Virus record (IMG/VR): IMGVR_UViG_3300036860_000514
Location: 1 to 64,000 of that record
DNA from: a virus
DNA length: 64,000 nt
Strand: one strand, 5' to 3'
In this document: piece by piece, positions 33,029-41,121 of the stretch
Layout of the letters: each line of letters begins with the position of its first letter
How positions within the stretch are numbered: the stretch's first letter is position 1
The notes under the pieces: model-generated
Told to the model about the DNA's origin: nothing
Database searches by the model: none
Seen by the model: the letters and a program-made list of their open reading frames with translations, nothing else
Program-made: the position numbers and the translations under genes

Positions 33029-33342
33029 ACGCCAATCCTCCTATCTCGCCGTCTGGCGGCCTGCCGCGCGAGGATCGCCCGCCCGTGTTCGAGACAACAA
33101 TCCTTCTTACTCCCCGGCAGATACGCGTAGACCGCCGGCTTGTCACAGCCTTTGAACGCACACGTCGATCGATGGCCCATGAACGACCAGCCGGGCAATC
33201 GACCGTAGTAGCAGACCGAGCAGCAGCCCCGCGCGCCTCCGCGACTGTGGCACTGGACCGCTCCGCACGCCTCACAGGCGATCTGCTGACAGCGCCCCGG
33301 CGTCGCTCGCCAGGTGTGACAATCGGTGCACCAATAGCTCAT
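33025..33342 (-). CDS. Cysteine-rich zinc protein
   Basis: 105 residues with about twelve cysteines in pairs: CTDCHTW, CQQIACEACG, CCSVCYYG, CAFKGCDKP, CCLEHG. It could hold two or three zinc ions, probably to bind nucleic acid or protein. ATGA overlaps with its neighbours. Confidence 0.65.
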   Translation of the reverse strand: MSYWCTDCHTWRATPGRCQQIACEACGAVQCHSRGGARGCCSVCYYGRLPGWSFMGHRSTCAFKGCDKPAVYAYLPGSKKDCCLEHGRAILARQAARRRDRRIGV

Positions 33343-33638
33343 GATCGGACCTCCATGTACCGATGCCCTCGCTTGACCGCTACTACGTGATCACGAATGC
33401 TCAGCGTCCACGGGCTACCGAGACTCCGCGTCGTACGCATCAGCAGAAAGACGGGACGCCAGCCGGTCGTAATGCCGATCGTCCCGGTTAATTCCTCAGG
33501 CTCAGAGGCATAGCCGAATCGCACTCTAACCCGTTCCCCCGTATTGAAATAGCGTACAAACTCAGGGGTTGGCGGAGGTACGAACCGCGCGCCGTACTGC
33601 TGTCGTTTGCGTGCGCAGTACTCCTCGTACTTCGTCAT
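33339..33638 (-). CDS. Hypothetical protein
   Basis: 99 residues. GERVRVRFGYASEPEELTGTI suggests a small beta barrel (SH3/KOW-like) after a basic helix. No family recognised. Confidence 0.58.
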   Translation of the reverse strand: MTKYEEYCARKRQQYGARFVPPPTPEFVRYFNTGERVRVRFGYASEPEELTGTIGITTGWRPVFLLMRTTRSLGSPWTLSIRDHVVAVKRGHRYMEVRS

Positions 33639-33641
33639 GGC

Positions 33642-33974
33642 TCAGCCCTCCGCCCCGTCAATGCGCGCGAGCAGGGTACGGGCTTCGCACCTGTTACAGT
33701 CCGACTCTCCCTCTGTGAGTGCCCAACGGCTGCATTCGCACGGCTGCTGAGCGATAACGGCGAGCAGAGTGCGCATGGCCGGCGCTTCCGCAATCAGGCG
33801 GGCGTTCGCCTCGTTTTCTTCGTGCCCACGCCTAAGCCCCTGACGGTCGTGTGCGACTTCGCAGATAGATTGCACCGCGATATACGGAAGGTTTCCTTTC
33901 TCCCCTGGTTGCCAATCGCGATAGATCCGGAATCCTTCTTGTCGCCACGGTCCCGGCGTGTGTTTGGGATGCAT
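33642..33974 (-). CDS. Conserved phage protein of the HTPGPW type
   Basis: 110 residues from ATG 33974, which overlaps the upstream stop by one base (TGATG). KHTPGPWRQEG near the N-terminus and EENEANARLIAEAPAM in the middle are marks of a widespread phage early protein of unknown function; CECSRW and CNRCEA add a zinc site. Confidence 0.75.
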   Translation of the reverse strand: MHPKHTPGPWRQEGFRIYRDWQPGEKGNLPYIAVQSICEVAHDRQGLRRGHEENEANARLIAEAPAMRTLLAVIAQQPCECSRWALTEGESDCNRCEARTLLARIDGAEG

Positions 33975-34360
33975 CACAGCCCCCATGGCGCCGCCTCAAA
34001 TCCAGGCAGAGCAGTAATCGCCGTCCCGATGATCTGCCGCGTGATCTTCTGCGCTTCCGACGTCGCCCAGCCGTCATGCTCGCACGCCTGGTACTCGTAG
34101 CACTGCGCCTGCTTAATCGCCGAGACTGGTTCGAGCGTCGGGTACTCACTGAGCGTACGCGTCGGTCGGACGCACGTGGGAGGATCTGACGGGTAGCGTG
34201 CTCTCAGCGATCGGACGTTCTCCCGTGCCAGCTCACGGAAGATCAGACGCCAATCGACTTCCCGAATATTGACGCCCACATAGCTCCCGTACCGATCGTG
34301 CTCGACCCAGAACCGGACGAGCGCGCCGATATGCGTCTCTGAACACATGAAGGCAGACAT
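33974..34360 (-). CDS. Conserved phage protein of unknown function
   Basis: 128 residues. ALVRFWVEH, a middle LARENVRSLRARYP, and YEYQACEHDGWATSEAQ near the C-terminus match a common phage early protein seen next to the HTPGPW type. Function unknown. Confidence 0.72.
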   Translation of the reverse strand: MSAFMCSETHIGALVRFWVEHDRYGSYVGVNIREVDWRLIFRELARENVRSLRARYPSDPPTCVRPTRTLSEYPTLEPVSAIKQAQCYEYQACEHDGWATSEAQKITRQIIGTAITALPGFEAAPWGL

Positions 34361-34362
34361 GA

Positions 34363-34887
34363 CTACACCCCCAACACGCGCGCCAGCAGTCCCGCCAGCT
34401 TCACCGCTGCGTCATGTCCGCCAAAGGTTTTGAGCAGGAACAGGGAAATGCGCCCCTCCCGGTAATCCTCTTGCCATACCAGATCGATATGGACGTAATG
34501 GCCCTCGTTGCCGCCCGTCACCGGAAAGACCGCAATCCAGCGGTACCGGATGTCCTCCAGCTTCGTCTGCTCCGTCAGTGTCGGAATCGGCCGCGGATCC
34601 TGTGCGTACTTGCGGTGCTCGGCTTCGTGGATGTCGTACCGGACCATGTCCGAGAAGTACTCGATCGCCAGATCCGGATCGACCTCCAGCGGTCGAATGA
34701 TCGCGCGTAGCTCGCCGTACAACTCGGCTAATGTGAGACTCTCCCGGCGTGACGCCCTTTGAAAGTCAGATGCGCCGGTCGCCTCTAACTCCGCGAGTGT
34801 CGAGGTACGCCCTTTCTCGACGTAGGATTGGACGTCTGCCTCAGTTTCGCTCGGTCCTAACATGATGTAGCGTGCTTTGATCTCCAT
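34363..34887 (-). CDS. Hypothetical protein
   Basis: 174 residues; helical N-terminal half (SYVEKGRTSTLAELEATG) and beta-rich C-terminal half (RYRWIAVFPVTGG). No family recognised. The 70-base leader between it and the preceding gene is T/C-rich. Confidence 0.6.
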   Translation of the reverse strand: MEIKARYIMLGPSETEADVQSYVEKGRTSTLAELEATGASDFQRASRRESLTLAELYGELRAIIRPLEVDPDLAIEYFSDMVRYDIHEAEHRKYAQDPRPIPTLTEQTKLEDIRYRWIAVFPVTGGNEGHYVHIDLVWQEDYREGRISLFLLKTFGGHDAAVKLAGLLARVLGV

Positions 34888-34957
34888 GTCCTTCTCTCCC
34901 TTTCTCTTGCGCGCGAGGATGCCCGTCCCGATCGCCAGTCAGGACCTATCAGTTGTT

Positions 34958-35185
34958 TTATGCCCGCATGCCCCCGTCCGCCTTTGCGCAGTCCATCAGC
35001 GCGACCGCCAGCAGGCGAACCGTATCCCGTCCCGCATGCAGGCGGAGTTCTGCCTCGGCGGTCGCCATCTTCTCAGCGGGAAACATGCCGAAGCGTACGA
35101 GTGTCTTCTCCTGATTCGTGAATCCTGCCCACAGTACGCCTGCGATACCTGCCGCGATTACCTCTGCCTCTCGGTTCCGTGCCAT
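34958..35185 (-). CDS. Hypothetical helical protein
   Basis: 75 residues, Ala-rich helices (VIAAGIAGVLWAGFTNQE). AAGGAGAG precedes the ATG. No family recognised. Confidence 0.55.
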   Translation of the reverse strand: MARNREAEVIAAGIAGVLWAGFTNQEKTLVRFGMFPAEKMATAEAELRLHAGRDTVRLLAVALMDCAKADGGMRA

Positions 35186-35204
35186 GATCGTCTCTCCTTA
35201 TCCC

Positions 35205-35227
35205 GATCCTGATCGCCCGTCAGGATC
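35205..35227 (-). terminator. Intercistronic hairpin overlapping a stop codon
   Basis: GATCCTGA and TCAGGATC (8-bp arms, 7-base loop). It covers the stop of the preceding gene and lies just before the ribosome site of the next, so it could couple or limit translation. A related TCCTGAC(T/G)GGCGATC string lies before 34887. Confidence 0.45.
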
Positions 35228-35399
35228 GATCGCGCTTCGCCCTTTCAATCGCTCGCCCTGCATCCCAGATAGACGGTTTACGCTCGACTGTCCCACGTCG
35301 CCCGACGTCCCGGATCGCTTGGTGTGCGTCCGCTCGCCCCTTGCCCCGCAGATCCTGTAGATACCGGATCTGTTTGTCCGTCGGCCGTTTGTATGCCAT
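35220..35399 (-). CDS. Small basic protein
   Basis: 59 residues. RPTDKQIRYLQDLRGKGRAD resembles the T..Q...L..L start of small SAP-like or DUF3072-like proteins. No firm family. Confidence 0.55.
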   Translation of the reverse strand: MAYKRPTDKQIRYLQDLRGKGRADAHQAIRDVGRRGTVERKPSIWDAGRAIERAKRDRS

Positions 35400-35418
35400 G
35401 AAATTAGCCTTTAATTTC
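35400..35418 (-). promoter_or_regulatory. Hairpin enclosing a ribosome site
   Basis: On the leftward strand GAAATTA, loop AAGGC, TAATTTC, directly followed by the ATG at 35399. The AAGG core sits in the loop. A possible structure for translational control. Confidence 0.4.
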
Positions 35419-35623
35419 CTACGCGCGAGGATGCGCCTCCTGCTGTTCGTCCCGTAGGGAACCAATCACCCGTATCTGGATCCTGGAACTCGACGAACGC
35501 GTACGCTCCGTACTCCTGTCCCTGGAGCTCGGCGAGATAGCGCAGGCAGGCGCGCTTGTCTCCCGGTTCGTGTACTTGCCCGTTGCCGAAATTGACCCGG
35601 TACCGTAGTCGATTCTCAGTCAT
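35411..35623 (-). CDS. Hypothetical protein
   Basis: 70 residues; YRVNFGNGQVHEPGDKRACL then YAFVEFQDPDTGDWFP suggest a small beta-helix-beta domain. No family recognised. Confidence 0.55.
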   Translation of the reverse strand: MTENRLRYRVNFGNGQVHEPGDKRACLRYLAELQGQEYGAYAFVEFQDPDTGDWFPTGRTAGGASSRVGN

Positions 35624-35916
35624 ATCCTCTCGTCCCAGATTGCAGACCAGTGTTTGACGTCGATCGGACCGAAGATATTCGGAATCTGTGTGATCCCTCG
35701 CGCGAGTAGTTCGTCTGTCACGAGGTCGCCGAACTTGCGCGCGTGATGCCCGAACAGGCGGTTGAATCCGTCTCGTTTCGACTCCAGGTAGCGATCGATC
35801 AATTGCTGGTCGTCATACCCTGCGAGTCGCTTACGGGTTTCCGGGTATCCCGCCTGTTCGTCTCGCAAGGTAAAGTACGGTTCCGCCAAACCGATAAACG
35901 CCCGTCCTGTGCTCAT
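35620..35916 (-). CDS. Hypothetical protein
   Basis: 98 residues from ATG 35916; helical, with LAGYDDQQLIDRYLESKRDG and LVTDELLARGITQIP. No family recognised. Confidence 0.58.
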   Translation of the reverse strand: MSTGRAFIGLAEPYFTLRDEQAGYPETRKRLAGYDDQQLIDRYLESKRDGFNRLFGHHARKFGDLVTDELLARGITQIPNIFGPIDVKHWSAIWDERI

Positions 35917-35921
35917 ACGGG

Positions 35922-36209
35922 TTAGCTCCGCCCTTTGAGTTGCTCGTTTGCTTGCCTGAGTTGCTCTGCCCGTTCCTGTTGCGTGATCTCCCATTCGGCA
36001 GCCGTTCTGATCTTGCCCGCATGCTCGGCGTATATGTGGGCTGCCCGATCGCACGTCTGCCAGTCGGCCGGACCGGCAACTAAGGTACCGCTGGCGTAGA
36101 TATAGCCGTGCTCTCGTTGCTGTCCCGCTGTCGAGCGCCATGCATGCTCGTATTTCGGACTGTCAATGACAATCCAACGGCGTGCCGATACTTTCACGAT
36201 TACGATCAC
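35922..36209 (-). CDS. Hypothetical protein
   Basis: 95 residues if GTG 36209 is used, favoured because AGAGGG lies 7 bases upstream and a 10-bp-arm hairpin lies before it; a GTG at 36272 would run through the hairpin (116 residues). Contains ARRWIVIDSPKYEHAW and a helical C-terminus. No family recognised. Confidence 0.5.
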   Translation of the reverse strand: MIVIVKVSARRWIVIDSPKYEHAWRSTAGQQREHGYIYASGTLVAGPADWQTCDRAAHIYAEHAGKIRTAAEWEITQQERAEQLRQANEQLKGRS

Positions 36210-36227
36210 GTCTGTACCCTCTGCAAA

Positions 36228-36258
36228 CAACTCAGGACCGACGATCGATCCTGAGTTG
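36228..36258 (-). terminator. Intercistronic hairpin, 10-bp arms
   Basis: CAACTCAGGA and TCCTGAGTTG with an 11-base loop, between the gene ending at 36277 and the likely start at 36209. Attenuation or mRNA processing is likely; no T tract. Confidence 0.5.
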
Positions 36259-36276
36259 CAAGCACAATGCACAGCC

Positions 36277-36645
36277 TTAGAATGGACTGTCAGACTTCGT
36301 CTGACGCACCTGCCATTCCTCGTGAGCCTGTTCGATCGCCTTCGGCGTACCTTCCTGTTCGTACTCGGCGTACGCTTGCAGGATCAGATCCCGGATCCGT
36401 TCCTGCGCCGTGACATCCGCGATCGGCCGGAGCAGAGCAAACGATCGCCGCTCTCCATTGACGCTGTACTGGCGCGCCGGAAACGTCACATTGCGTCGAC
36501 CTGCCGATCGTGACTCCCAGATAGAGAATCCAATCAGCTTGAGACCATCCAACGGCGCATCGGTAAAATCGGTAAAGTGGAGCTCGACGTCCGCCAGCTT
36601 GCCCGGAGGGTTGCCCTTGTCGTTCGCGATGATCTTGATCTGCAT
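36277..36645 (-). CDS. Hypothetical protein with SpoVG-like pattern
   Basis: 122 residues. GKLADVELHFTDFTD, LIGFSIWE and VTFPARQYSVNGERRSFALL follow the strand order and the P-x-R pattern of SpoVG-like nucleic-acid-binding proteins; resemblance is weak. GTAGAGGT precedes the ATG. Confidence 0.55.
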   Translation of the reverse strand: MQIKIIANDKGNPPGKLADVELHFTDFTDAPLDGLKLIGFSIWESRSAGRRNVTFPARQYSVNGERRSFALLRPIADVTAQERIRDLILQAYAEYEQEGTPKAIEQAHEEWQVRQTKSDSPF

Positions 36646-36664
36646 TGGTTTACCTCTACTTGGA

Positions 36665-37066
36665 TTAAAAGACAGTGGACGGCGTACCAGCGTACGCGCC
36701 TGCTGGCGGACGATTGATCGGAGTCGGCTGCAATGGTGCTGGCCTGCCTTTCTGCGTTCCGGTTGTCGGAAAGAGCTCAGCCAACCACGTATCGTGCTCG
36801 GCCGATCGCTGTCGTCTCAGTGCTTGCACGCCGATGATCAACAGACGAGCGGTGCTGAATCGGTCCGCCAGTACGGGACTATCGGTACTCGAGCTCGCAC
36901 GAGCTCCACCCATTTCGGCGAGCTCCAATTGCCGATCGGTCAAGATCGCTGTGTCCTGCGTCACAAGCACAAACCGGAAGATCCGGGATGCGTACTCGCC
37001 TAACGTTTCGTACGGCCGTTGCTCACGAAAGCATCGGCGACGAGTCGACCATCTAATTTGTCTCAT
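36665..37066 (-). CDS. Hypothetical protein
   Basis: 133 residues: basic N-terminus, helical middle, Pro-rich C-terminus. CAGAGGTAA precedes the ATG. No family recognised. Confidence 0.55.
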   Translation of the reverse strand: MRQIRWSTRRRCFREQRPYETLGEYASRIFRFVLVTQDTAILTDRQLELAEMGGARASSSTDSPVLADRFSTARLLIIGVQALRRQRSAEHDTWLAELFPTTGTQKGRPAPLQPTPINRPPAGAYAGTPSTVF

Positions 37067-37099
37067 ATGTTACCTCTGTTACCAGTGCAATCGAGACGA

Positions 37100-37127
37100 C
37101 AGGCTAGACACTGATGTATCTAGCCTG
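37100..37127 (-). terminator. Hairpin after the DUF932 gene
   Basis: CAGGCTAGA and TCTAGCCTG, 9-bp perfect arms and a 10-base loop, just downstream of the DUF932 stop. Probably attenuates the rest of the early operon. Confidence 0.5.
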
Positions 37128-37141
37128 CCTGATGGTCTGTT

Positions 37142-38263
37142 TTAGACGGTGACCAGCTTAGCGCCCCGAGCCAGTACGGCCGATGCGAGGGAATCGAGCG
37201 TATACCGATCATCCTGATACCCGCTCTGTTGGCTGATGCGTGTCGTACCGCTCACGATTCCCCAGTACGACAGCGGGTTAAACGGTTCGTACTGTTCGCA
37301 GGATGCAATCGCCGAGTCAGCCTGTTCTTTGGTGTACTTGAGACTGCGGAGCGCATCCACAACACTGTCACGCGTCGATGCAATCTGATTCGACATCAGA
37401 GACCGGATGATCTGCTCATCCTGCGATGCGGACCGTCCGTTGAATCGGTTCGCAACCTGGATTAGCTCACGCAAAGTGTCGCGCGTGATCTTGTCGCCAA
37501 CGTGCCGACGTCGAAACGACCGATCGATCACGGCACCCCATAGGATGTGGTTGCCGCAGATGCGATCGAATAGGACGCATTCCAACGAGATGGCCGCATG
37601 GCCTACCTCGGAATTTCTCACCATGATCCCCCGGTGAATGCCCCCGCCATTGGTGCCGCGTCCATCGTTCACCATGGATCCCCCGTCAATCCTGATGACG
37701 AAGGAATCACGATCGCCTCTGTACTGACCCGCAGGTTCACCGGTCCAGGTTGCTGGCGACTGCCACGTACCGCCGGCTGACCGCATGCCGTCACCGAAGT
37801 ATCGATTGACTTCGCTGTACAAGGTCGCATCCCAGACGCGGCCGTACGTCTCAGACGTGGCGGACCGAATAACGGGTAACCCGCCATTCGCCTTGACGAG
37901 TAATTTCAGGTCCGTACCGCTCAGCGTACGTCCGTTCTGTATGCCTTCGTTGACGCAGCGTGCGCCGAGTTCGGGTGACAAGGTGCGCAGGTAGGATGCT
38001 GGCGCGCCGATGACACGGGACAATTGCCCGAAGGCGTAGTGTGTAAAGGTTGCGACCTTGCCCGTAGGCGATTGCAGGCCGACGGTTGCCGGTTGCCCGT
38101 TTGCCGGCACTTCGACCGCTCGCAGATCTCGTAGGCTATAGGTCGCCTCCCGACTGATCTCTTTCTCAGCTTGCGCGGCACTGATCAAATCCTGTAGCGA
38201 CGCGTACCGCTCGTCTGCTGGACGGTTCGCGTATTCGGTTGCCGCTGTCGTGATGTTTGCCAT
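37142..38263 (-). CDS. DUF932 family protein
   Basis: 373 residues. FGQLSRVIGAPASYLRTLSP, the following SATSETYGRVWDA, and GIMVRNSEVGHAAISLECVL match DUF932 (phage/plasmid-like TIGR03299). Such proteins are abundant in phages and plasmids and are often the most highly expressed early gene, but the function is unknown. It is the first gene of the leftward early unit, beside the control region, with a GGAG ribosome site. Confidence 0.85.
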   Translation of the reverse strand: MANITTAATEYANRPADERYASLQDLISAAQAEKEISREATYSLRDLRAVEVPANGQPATVGLQSPTGKVATFTHYAFGQLSRVIGAPASYLRTLSPELGARCVNEGIQNGRTLSGTDLKLLVKANGGLPVIRSATSETYGRVWDATLYSEVNRYFGDGMRSAGGTWQSPATWTGEPAGQYRGDRDSFVIRIDGGSMVNDGRGTNGGGIHRGIMVRNSEVGHAAISLECVLFDRICGNHILWGAVIDRSFRRRHVGDKITRDTLRELIQVANRFNGRSASQDEQIIRSLMSNQIASTRDSVVDALRSLKYTKEQADSAIASCEQYEPFNPLSYWGIVSGTTRISQQSGYQDDRYTLDSLASAVLARGAKLVTV

Positions 38264-38623
38264 GATCTTCTCTCCGTTGTACTGACCGGTTCCCAGTGTT
38301 ACCGCGTGATTACGGTCCTGTCGGAGTACCGGTGAACCCTTTCGCTGTCTGATCCCTATTTGTGCGTCCTAGTGACCTCCGATCGCTAAGTGCAAGGTTC
38401 GCCTTGCCTTGCACCGGTTGACCGCTCTGTCACGTCCAGGTGATATGACAGCGCGAGCAAAAATCGTCTCGTACTTGAATCGGCAAGTCAAGAAAAATCT
38501 TGATCTCGTGAGATAAAAAGAATGTAGTGAATAGCGACGCTCGATCCTGGCTTCAGGCGGTACAGCCTGCGAGCGTTCACGTACTCGGCACAAAATAGCT
38601 CGTACTTCGCCGCTCGTAACTTA

Positions 38624-38653
38624 TTTACAGGCCTCGATTTAGCGTCGCATAAT
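38624..38653 (+). promoter_or_regulatory. Sigma-70-like rightward promoter
   Basis: TTTACA, 18-base spacer, CATAAT: 5 of 6 at each box. It points at the late operon, about 390 bases upstream of its first gene. Confidence 0.5.
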
Positions 38654-38997
38654 AGCGGATTATGTTAACTAGACCTCAGCACAGAGCTTGCAAGGCGCGA
38701 TTGGTGCGATAATTGCATGCGTATCTAGCTCGACCATTGTCCGAAGGGTGCCGGCGGGGGGTGGCGGGCGTACATGCGCCCAGGTTCAGCAATTTAAATT
38801 TTTTCTGGAAGCGTCTTTGCTTGTGCAGTCATGTCACGTGACCGAGTCGAGCGCCCAGGAAGGCCTCAGTCGCACCAGCGTGGTGAGGTCGCACGGGACG
38901 ACGGGGGTTGGCAAGCGTCCCGACTCGGTCGCCACCAACCCTCAGCGCTGCGGCGCTAGCGTTCGTTCCTGTCGCGACGCGTCCGATCCGGTGTGAG

Positions 38998-39018
38998 AAG
39001 GGCTTGACAGTCAGGTCA
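38998..39018 (+). promoter_or_regulatory. Late-unit motif, copy 1
   Basis: AAGGGCTTGACA overlaps TGACAGTCAGGTCA. Both elements recur before the gene at 47235, the second there as part of a perfect 17-base dyad. No -10 box follows at a normal distance, so it may be an activator or repressor site rather than a standard promoter. Confidence 0.5.
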
Positions 39019-39040
39019 CAGAGCGGGGAGACTCCCGAGT

Positions 39041-39379
39041 ATGCGGATCCCCCGACTCGTCGCGGTGGGATTGCTCGCCCGCCGCCTGACGCGGACGCTG
39101 GAGGCCATCGATCGGCACCTGGTCGACCAGAACGTGCTCCTCACACGCCTCGTCGATCACCTCGCCCCGGTCCCCCCGCCTGGTGAGGATGTCCGCACCG
39201 CGAGCGCGATCGATTACCTGAACCAGACGGAAGCCGGATTGGTGCTCAGCTACATCGAACGCACCGTGCACGAGCTCGGCCGCCAACCGACTGAAGACGA
39301 GATCCTCGCGTATCTCGCCGATGAGGCGACCACCGATCTGCAGGCGCGACTCGCCGGCGCTGATCCGAGGGCCGTCTGA
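39041..39379 (+). CDS. Hypothetical protein, first late gene
   Basis: 112 residues, helical. LARRLTRTLEAIDRHLVDQN forms a coiled-coil-like start; PTEDEILAYLADE ends it. Overlaps the next gene by one base (TGATG). Might be a terminase accessory protein; no family recognised. Confidence 0.6.
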   Translation: MRIPRLVAVGLLARRLTRTLEAIDRHLVDQNVLLTRLVDHLAPVPPPGEDVRTASAIDYLNQTEAGLVLSYIERTVHELGRQPTEDEILAYLADEATTDLQARLAGADPRAV

Positions 39380-40131
39380 TGCCACGCACCAAACGCCCGG
39401 CCCTGCTCCCACCGGCCTCGCTCGTCTCCGAGGACGAGGCCTTGGCGGTCGATGTCGCCGCCGACGCGATTCACGGCTTCGAGAAGGCGCTGGGCGGCCG
39501 CCGGGCCTTTATCGAGGCGCTCGCCATCGACGGCAGCCCGGCGATTCGCGTCCTGCTCTCGCTGCTCCTCGACAGTCACTACGATCGCTACAGCCTCGGC
39601 CAGCTCGCCGTCCACGCGAAGATCGGCCTCACCGACCTGCTGCGCGCCTACCGGAACAACCGCCTGGCCCGGGCGCAGATTCTCGCGGTCGATCGCATCG
39701 CGGCACGCCTGCCCGCCGTGGTGGAGGACGTGATGCGCCGCGCGATGCCGCACGAAGGGCAATGCTCGATCTGTCGGGGCACGGGGAAGGTGCTGCCGGA
39801 GCCGACCAAGCGCCGGCCCGACCCGACCCCGGTCAAATGTGGGGTCTGCAACGGCAAGGGGACGCGGATGATCCTGCCCGATCTCGAGCGTCAGAAGCTC
39901 GCCCTCGAGATCGGCGAACTCCTGCGTGTACCGAAGAATGGCCCGACCGTCCTCCAGCAGTTCAACTTTCCCGGCGGCGGCTCGGGGCCCGTGCCCGGCA
40001 GCAGTCTCGTGCCGGGCGCGCTCGAGCAGATGCAACAGGCCGTCGCCCGGGTGCTCTACGATCCGCGGCGCCCGATCGAATTGCCCCCCATCGAGGCCGA
40101 GGCGGTCCCCGAGGGCGAGAGATCCCCATGA
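39379..40131 (+). CDS. Possible terminase small subunit with zinc finger
   Basis: 250 residues. An N-terminal helical DNA-binding-like part (YSLGQLAVHAKIGLTDLLRA) is followed by a DnaJ-type zinc motif, CSICRGTGK and CGVCNGKGT, and a Pro/Gly-rich C-terminus. The position just before the lysis genes and the large terminase, together with the HTH-like start, suggests the DNA-recognition subunit; sequence alone does not prove it. Confidence 0.5.
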   Translation: MPRTKRPALLPPASLVSEDEALAVDVAADAIHGFEKALGGRRAFIEALAIDGSPAIRVLLSLLLDSHYDRYSLGQLAVHAKIGLTDLLRAYRNNRLARAQILAVDRIAARLPAVVEDVMRRAMPHEGQCSICRGTGKVLPEPTKRRPDPTPVKCGVCNGKGTRMILPDLERQKLALEIGELLRVPKNGPTVLQQFNFPGGGSGPVPGSSLVPGALEQMQQAVARVLYDPRRPIELPPIEAEAVPEGERSP

Positions 40132-40403
40132 GCGACACCCTCGTGCTCGCCTCGCTAGCGCTGGTGCTCCCAGCGCTCACGCTCCTGGTCGTCTACCACG
40201 CCATCACGCGGAGCAGTCGGGCGATCACCCTGGAGATGTCGAACATCCTCGGCAAGCTCGAGCTCTCGATCAACGGCAAGGTCGACAAAGTCATGGAAGC
40301 CATGGGGGACGTCCGGGAAGTGAAGGGCAAGGTCGAGGGGCTGATCGAAGGCCAGAAGACGATCCAGGTCGTCGACCGCCGCAAAGAGAATGAGCCTCAT
40401 TAA
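40128..40403 (+). CDS. Membrane-anchored coiled-coil protein (spanin-like)
   Basis: 91 residues from ATG 40128 (ATGA overlap). One N-terminal transmembrane helix (about 4-24, LVLASLALVLPALTLLVVYH) followed by a helical, heptad-like part (KVDKVMEAMGDVREVKGKVE) and a charged end. This is the shape of an inner-membrane spanin; no lipoprotein partner was found. Confidence 0.5.
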   Translation: MSDTLVLASLALVLPALTLLVVYHAITRSSRAITLEMSNILGKLELSINGKVDKVMEAMGDVREVKGKVEGLIEGQKTIQVVDRRKENEPH

Positions 40404-40899
40404 CGAACGGCTCTGGTACTTGCAGGATTCCGTCCTCCCCGGTGCCCTCGCCTTGCTGCCGCAGCGGATGGATTCGGTCGAGGCGCGGGCGGAACTGCTG
40501 ACCATTGCGCTGCACGAGAGCGGACTCACCGCGCGCCTGCAGACACCGAAGGACGTCGCCCATGGGTTCTGGCAGTTCGAACAAGGGGGTGGCGTGACCG
40601 AGGTCCTCACTTCCCCCATCACCCGTCCGCTGCTTCTGCCGATTTGCGATCTGCTGCTTATCGACTTGACCCCCGGCGCCTGTTGGCGGGCCATCGTCTA
40701 CCAGGATGTGCTCGCCTGCGTCTTTGCTCGGCTCTTGCTCTGGCTCGTCCCCTCTGCGCTCCCGCTCCGCACCGAACCGGGCAAGGGGTACCGGCAGTAC
40801 CTCTCGGCCTGGAAACCGAACGCACACGCCGCCTCGGCGCACGCGAAGGACTGGCCGGCGCACTTCGCGCGAGCGTGGGCCGTCGCGGCTGGAGACTGA
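40390..40899 (+). CDS. Endolysin, transglycosylase-like
   Basis: 169 residues. IALHESGLTARLQTP with E43, followed by HGFWQFEQGGGV, is the active-site region of a lysozyme/transglycosylase-like family of phage endolysins. There is no signal peptide, so a holin would release it; a holin-like gene follows 6 bases later. Confidence 0.78.
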   Translation: MSLINERLWYLQDSVLPGALALLPQRMDSVEARAELLTIALHESGLTARLQTPKDVAHGFWQFEQGGGVTEVLTSPITRPLLLPICDLLLIDLTPGACWRAIVYQDVLACVFARLLLWLVPSALPLRTEPGKGYRQYLSAWKPNAHAASAHAKDWPAHFARAWAVAAGD

Positions 40900-40905
40900 C
40901 CGATC

Positions 40906-41115
40906 ATGGCTGATGATTTCGTGCAGCGCGCCCTCGGCGCCATCGTCCGGCACGGGCTCACGGTGCTCGCCGGCTATCTCGTCGCCAACGGTATCTGGAC
41001 CGAAGACGTAGCGACCAACTTCGCCGGCGCCGCAGCCGTCGCTATCGTCGCGCTCGGCTGGTCCCTCTACAAGAAGGCCACGACGCGCGAGCTGCCAGTC
41101 CCGAAGAAACTCTGA
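40906..41115 (+). CDS. Holin
   Basis: 69 residues with two hydrophobic helices (about 13-30 and 38-55) separated by a short loop with charged residues, and a basic C-terminus (LYKKATTRELPVPKKL). Resembles small holins of the Pam3 gp28 type. It sits between endolysin and terminase, a T7-like arrangement. Confidence 0.75.
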   Translation: MADDFVQRALGAIVRHGLTVLAGYLVANGIWTEDVATNFAGAAAVAIVALGWSLYKKATTRELPVPKKL

Positions 41116-41121
41116 GCCCCC

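Larger units (their letters stand above)
38264..39040. promoter_or_regulatory. Main control region between early and late units
   Basis: About 780 relatively AT-rich bases with no convincing gene. Leftward: TTGACT (38491-38486), 17 bases, GACGAT. Rightward: TTTACA (38624-38629), 18 bases, CATAAT (38648-38653). Dyads: GTGCAAGG/CCTTGCAC (38390-38414), which also allows a GCAAGG-TTCG-CCTTGC hairpin; GTCACGTGAC (38833-38842). AATTTAAATT lies near 38791. The late-unit motif AAGGGCTTGACA is at 38998. The leftward promoter would serve DUF932 and the early genes. Confidence 0.6.

Noticed and set aside
39004-39032. Standard sigma-70 promoter at the late motif
   Set aside because: TTGACA is present, but 16-18 bases later there is only GGGGAGAC, nothing like a -10 box.
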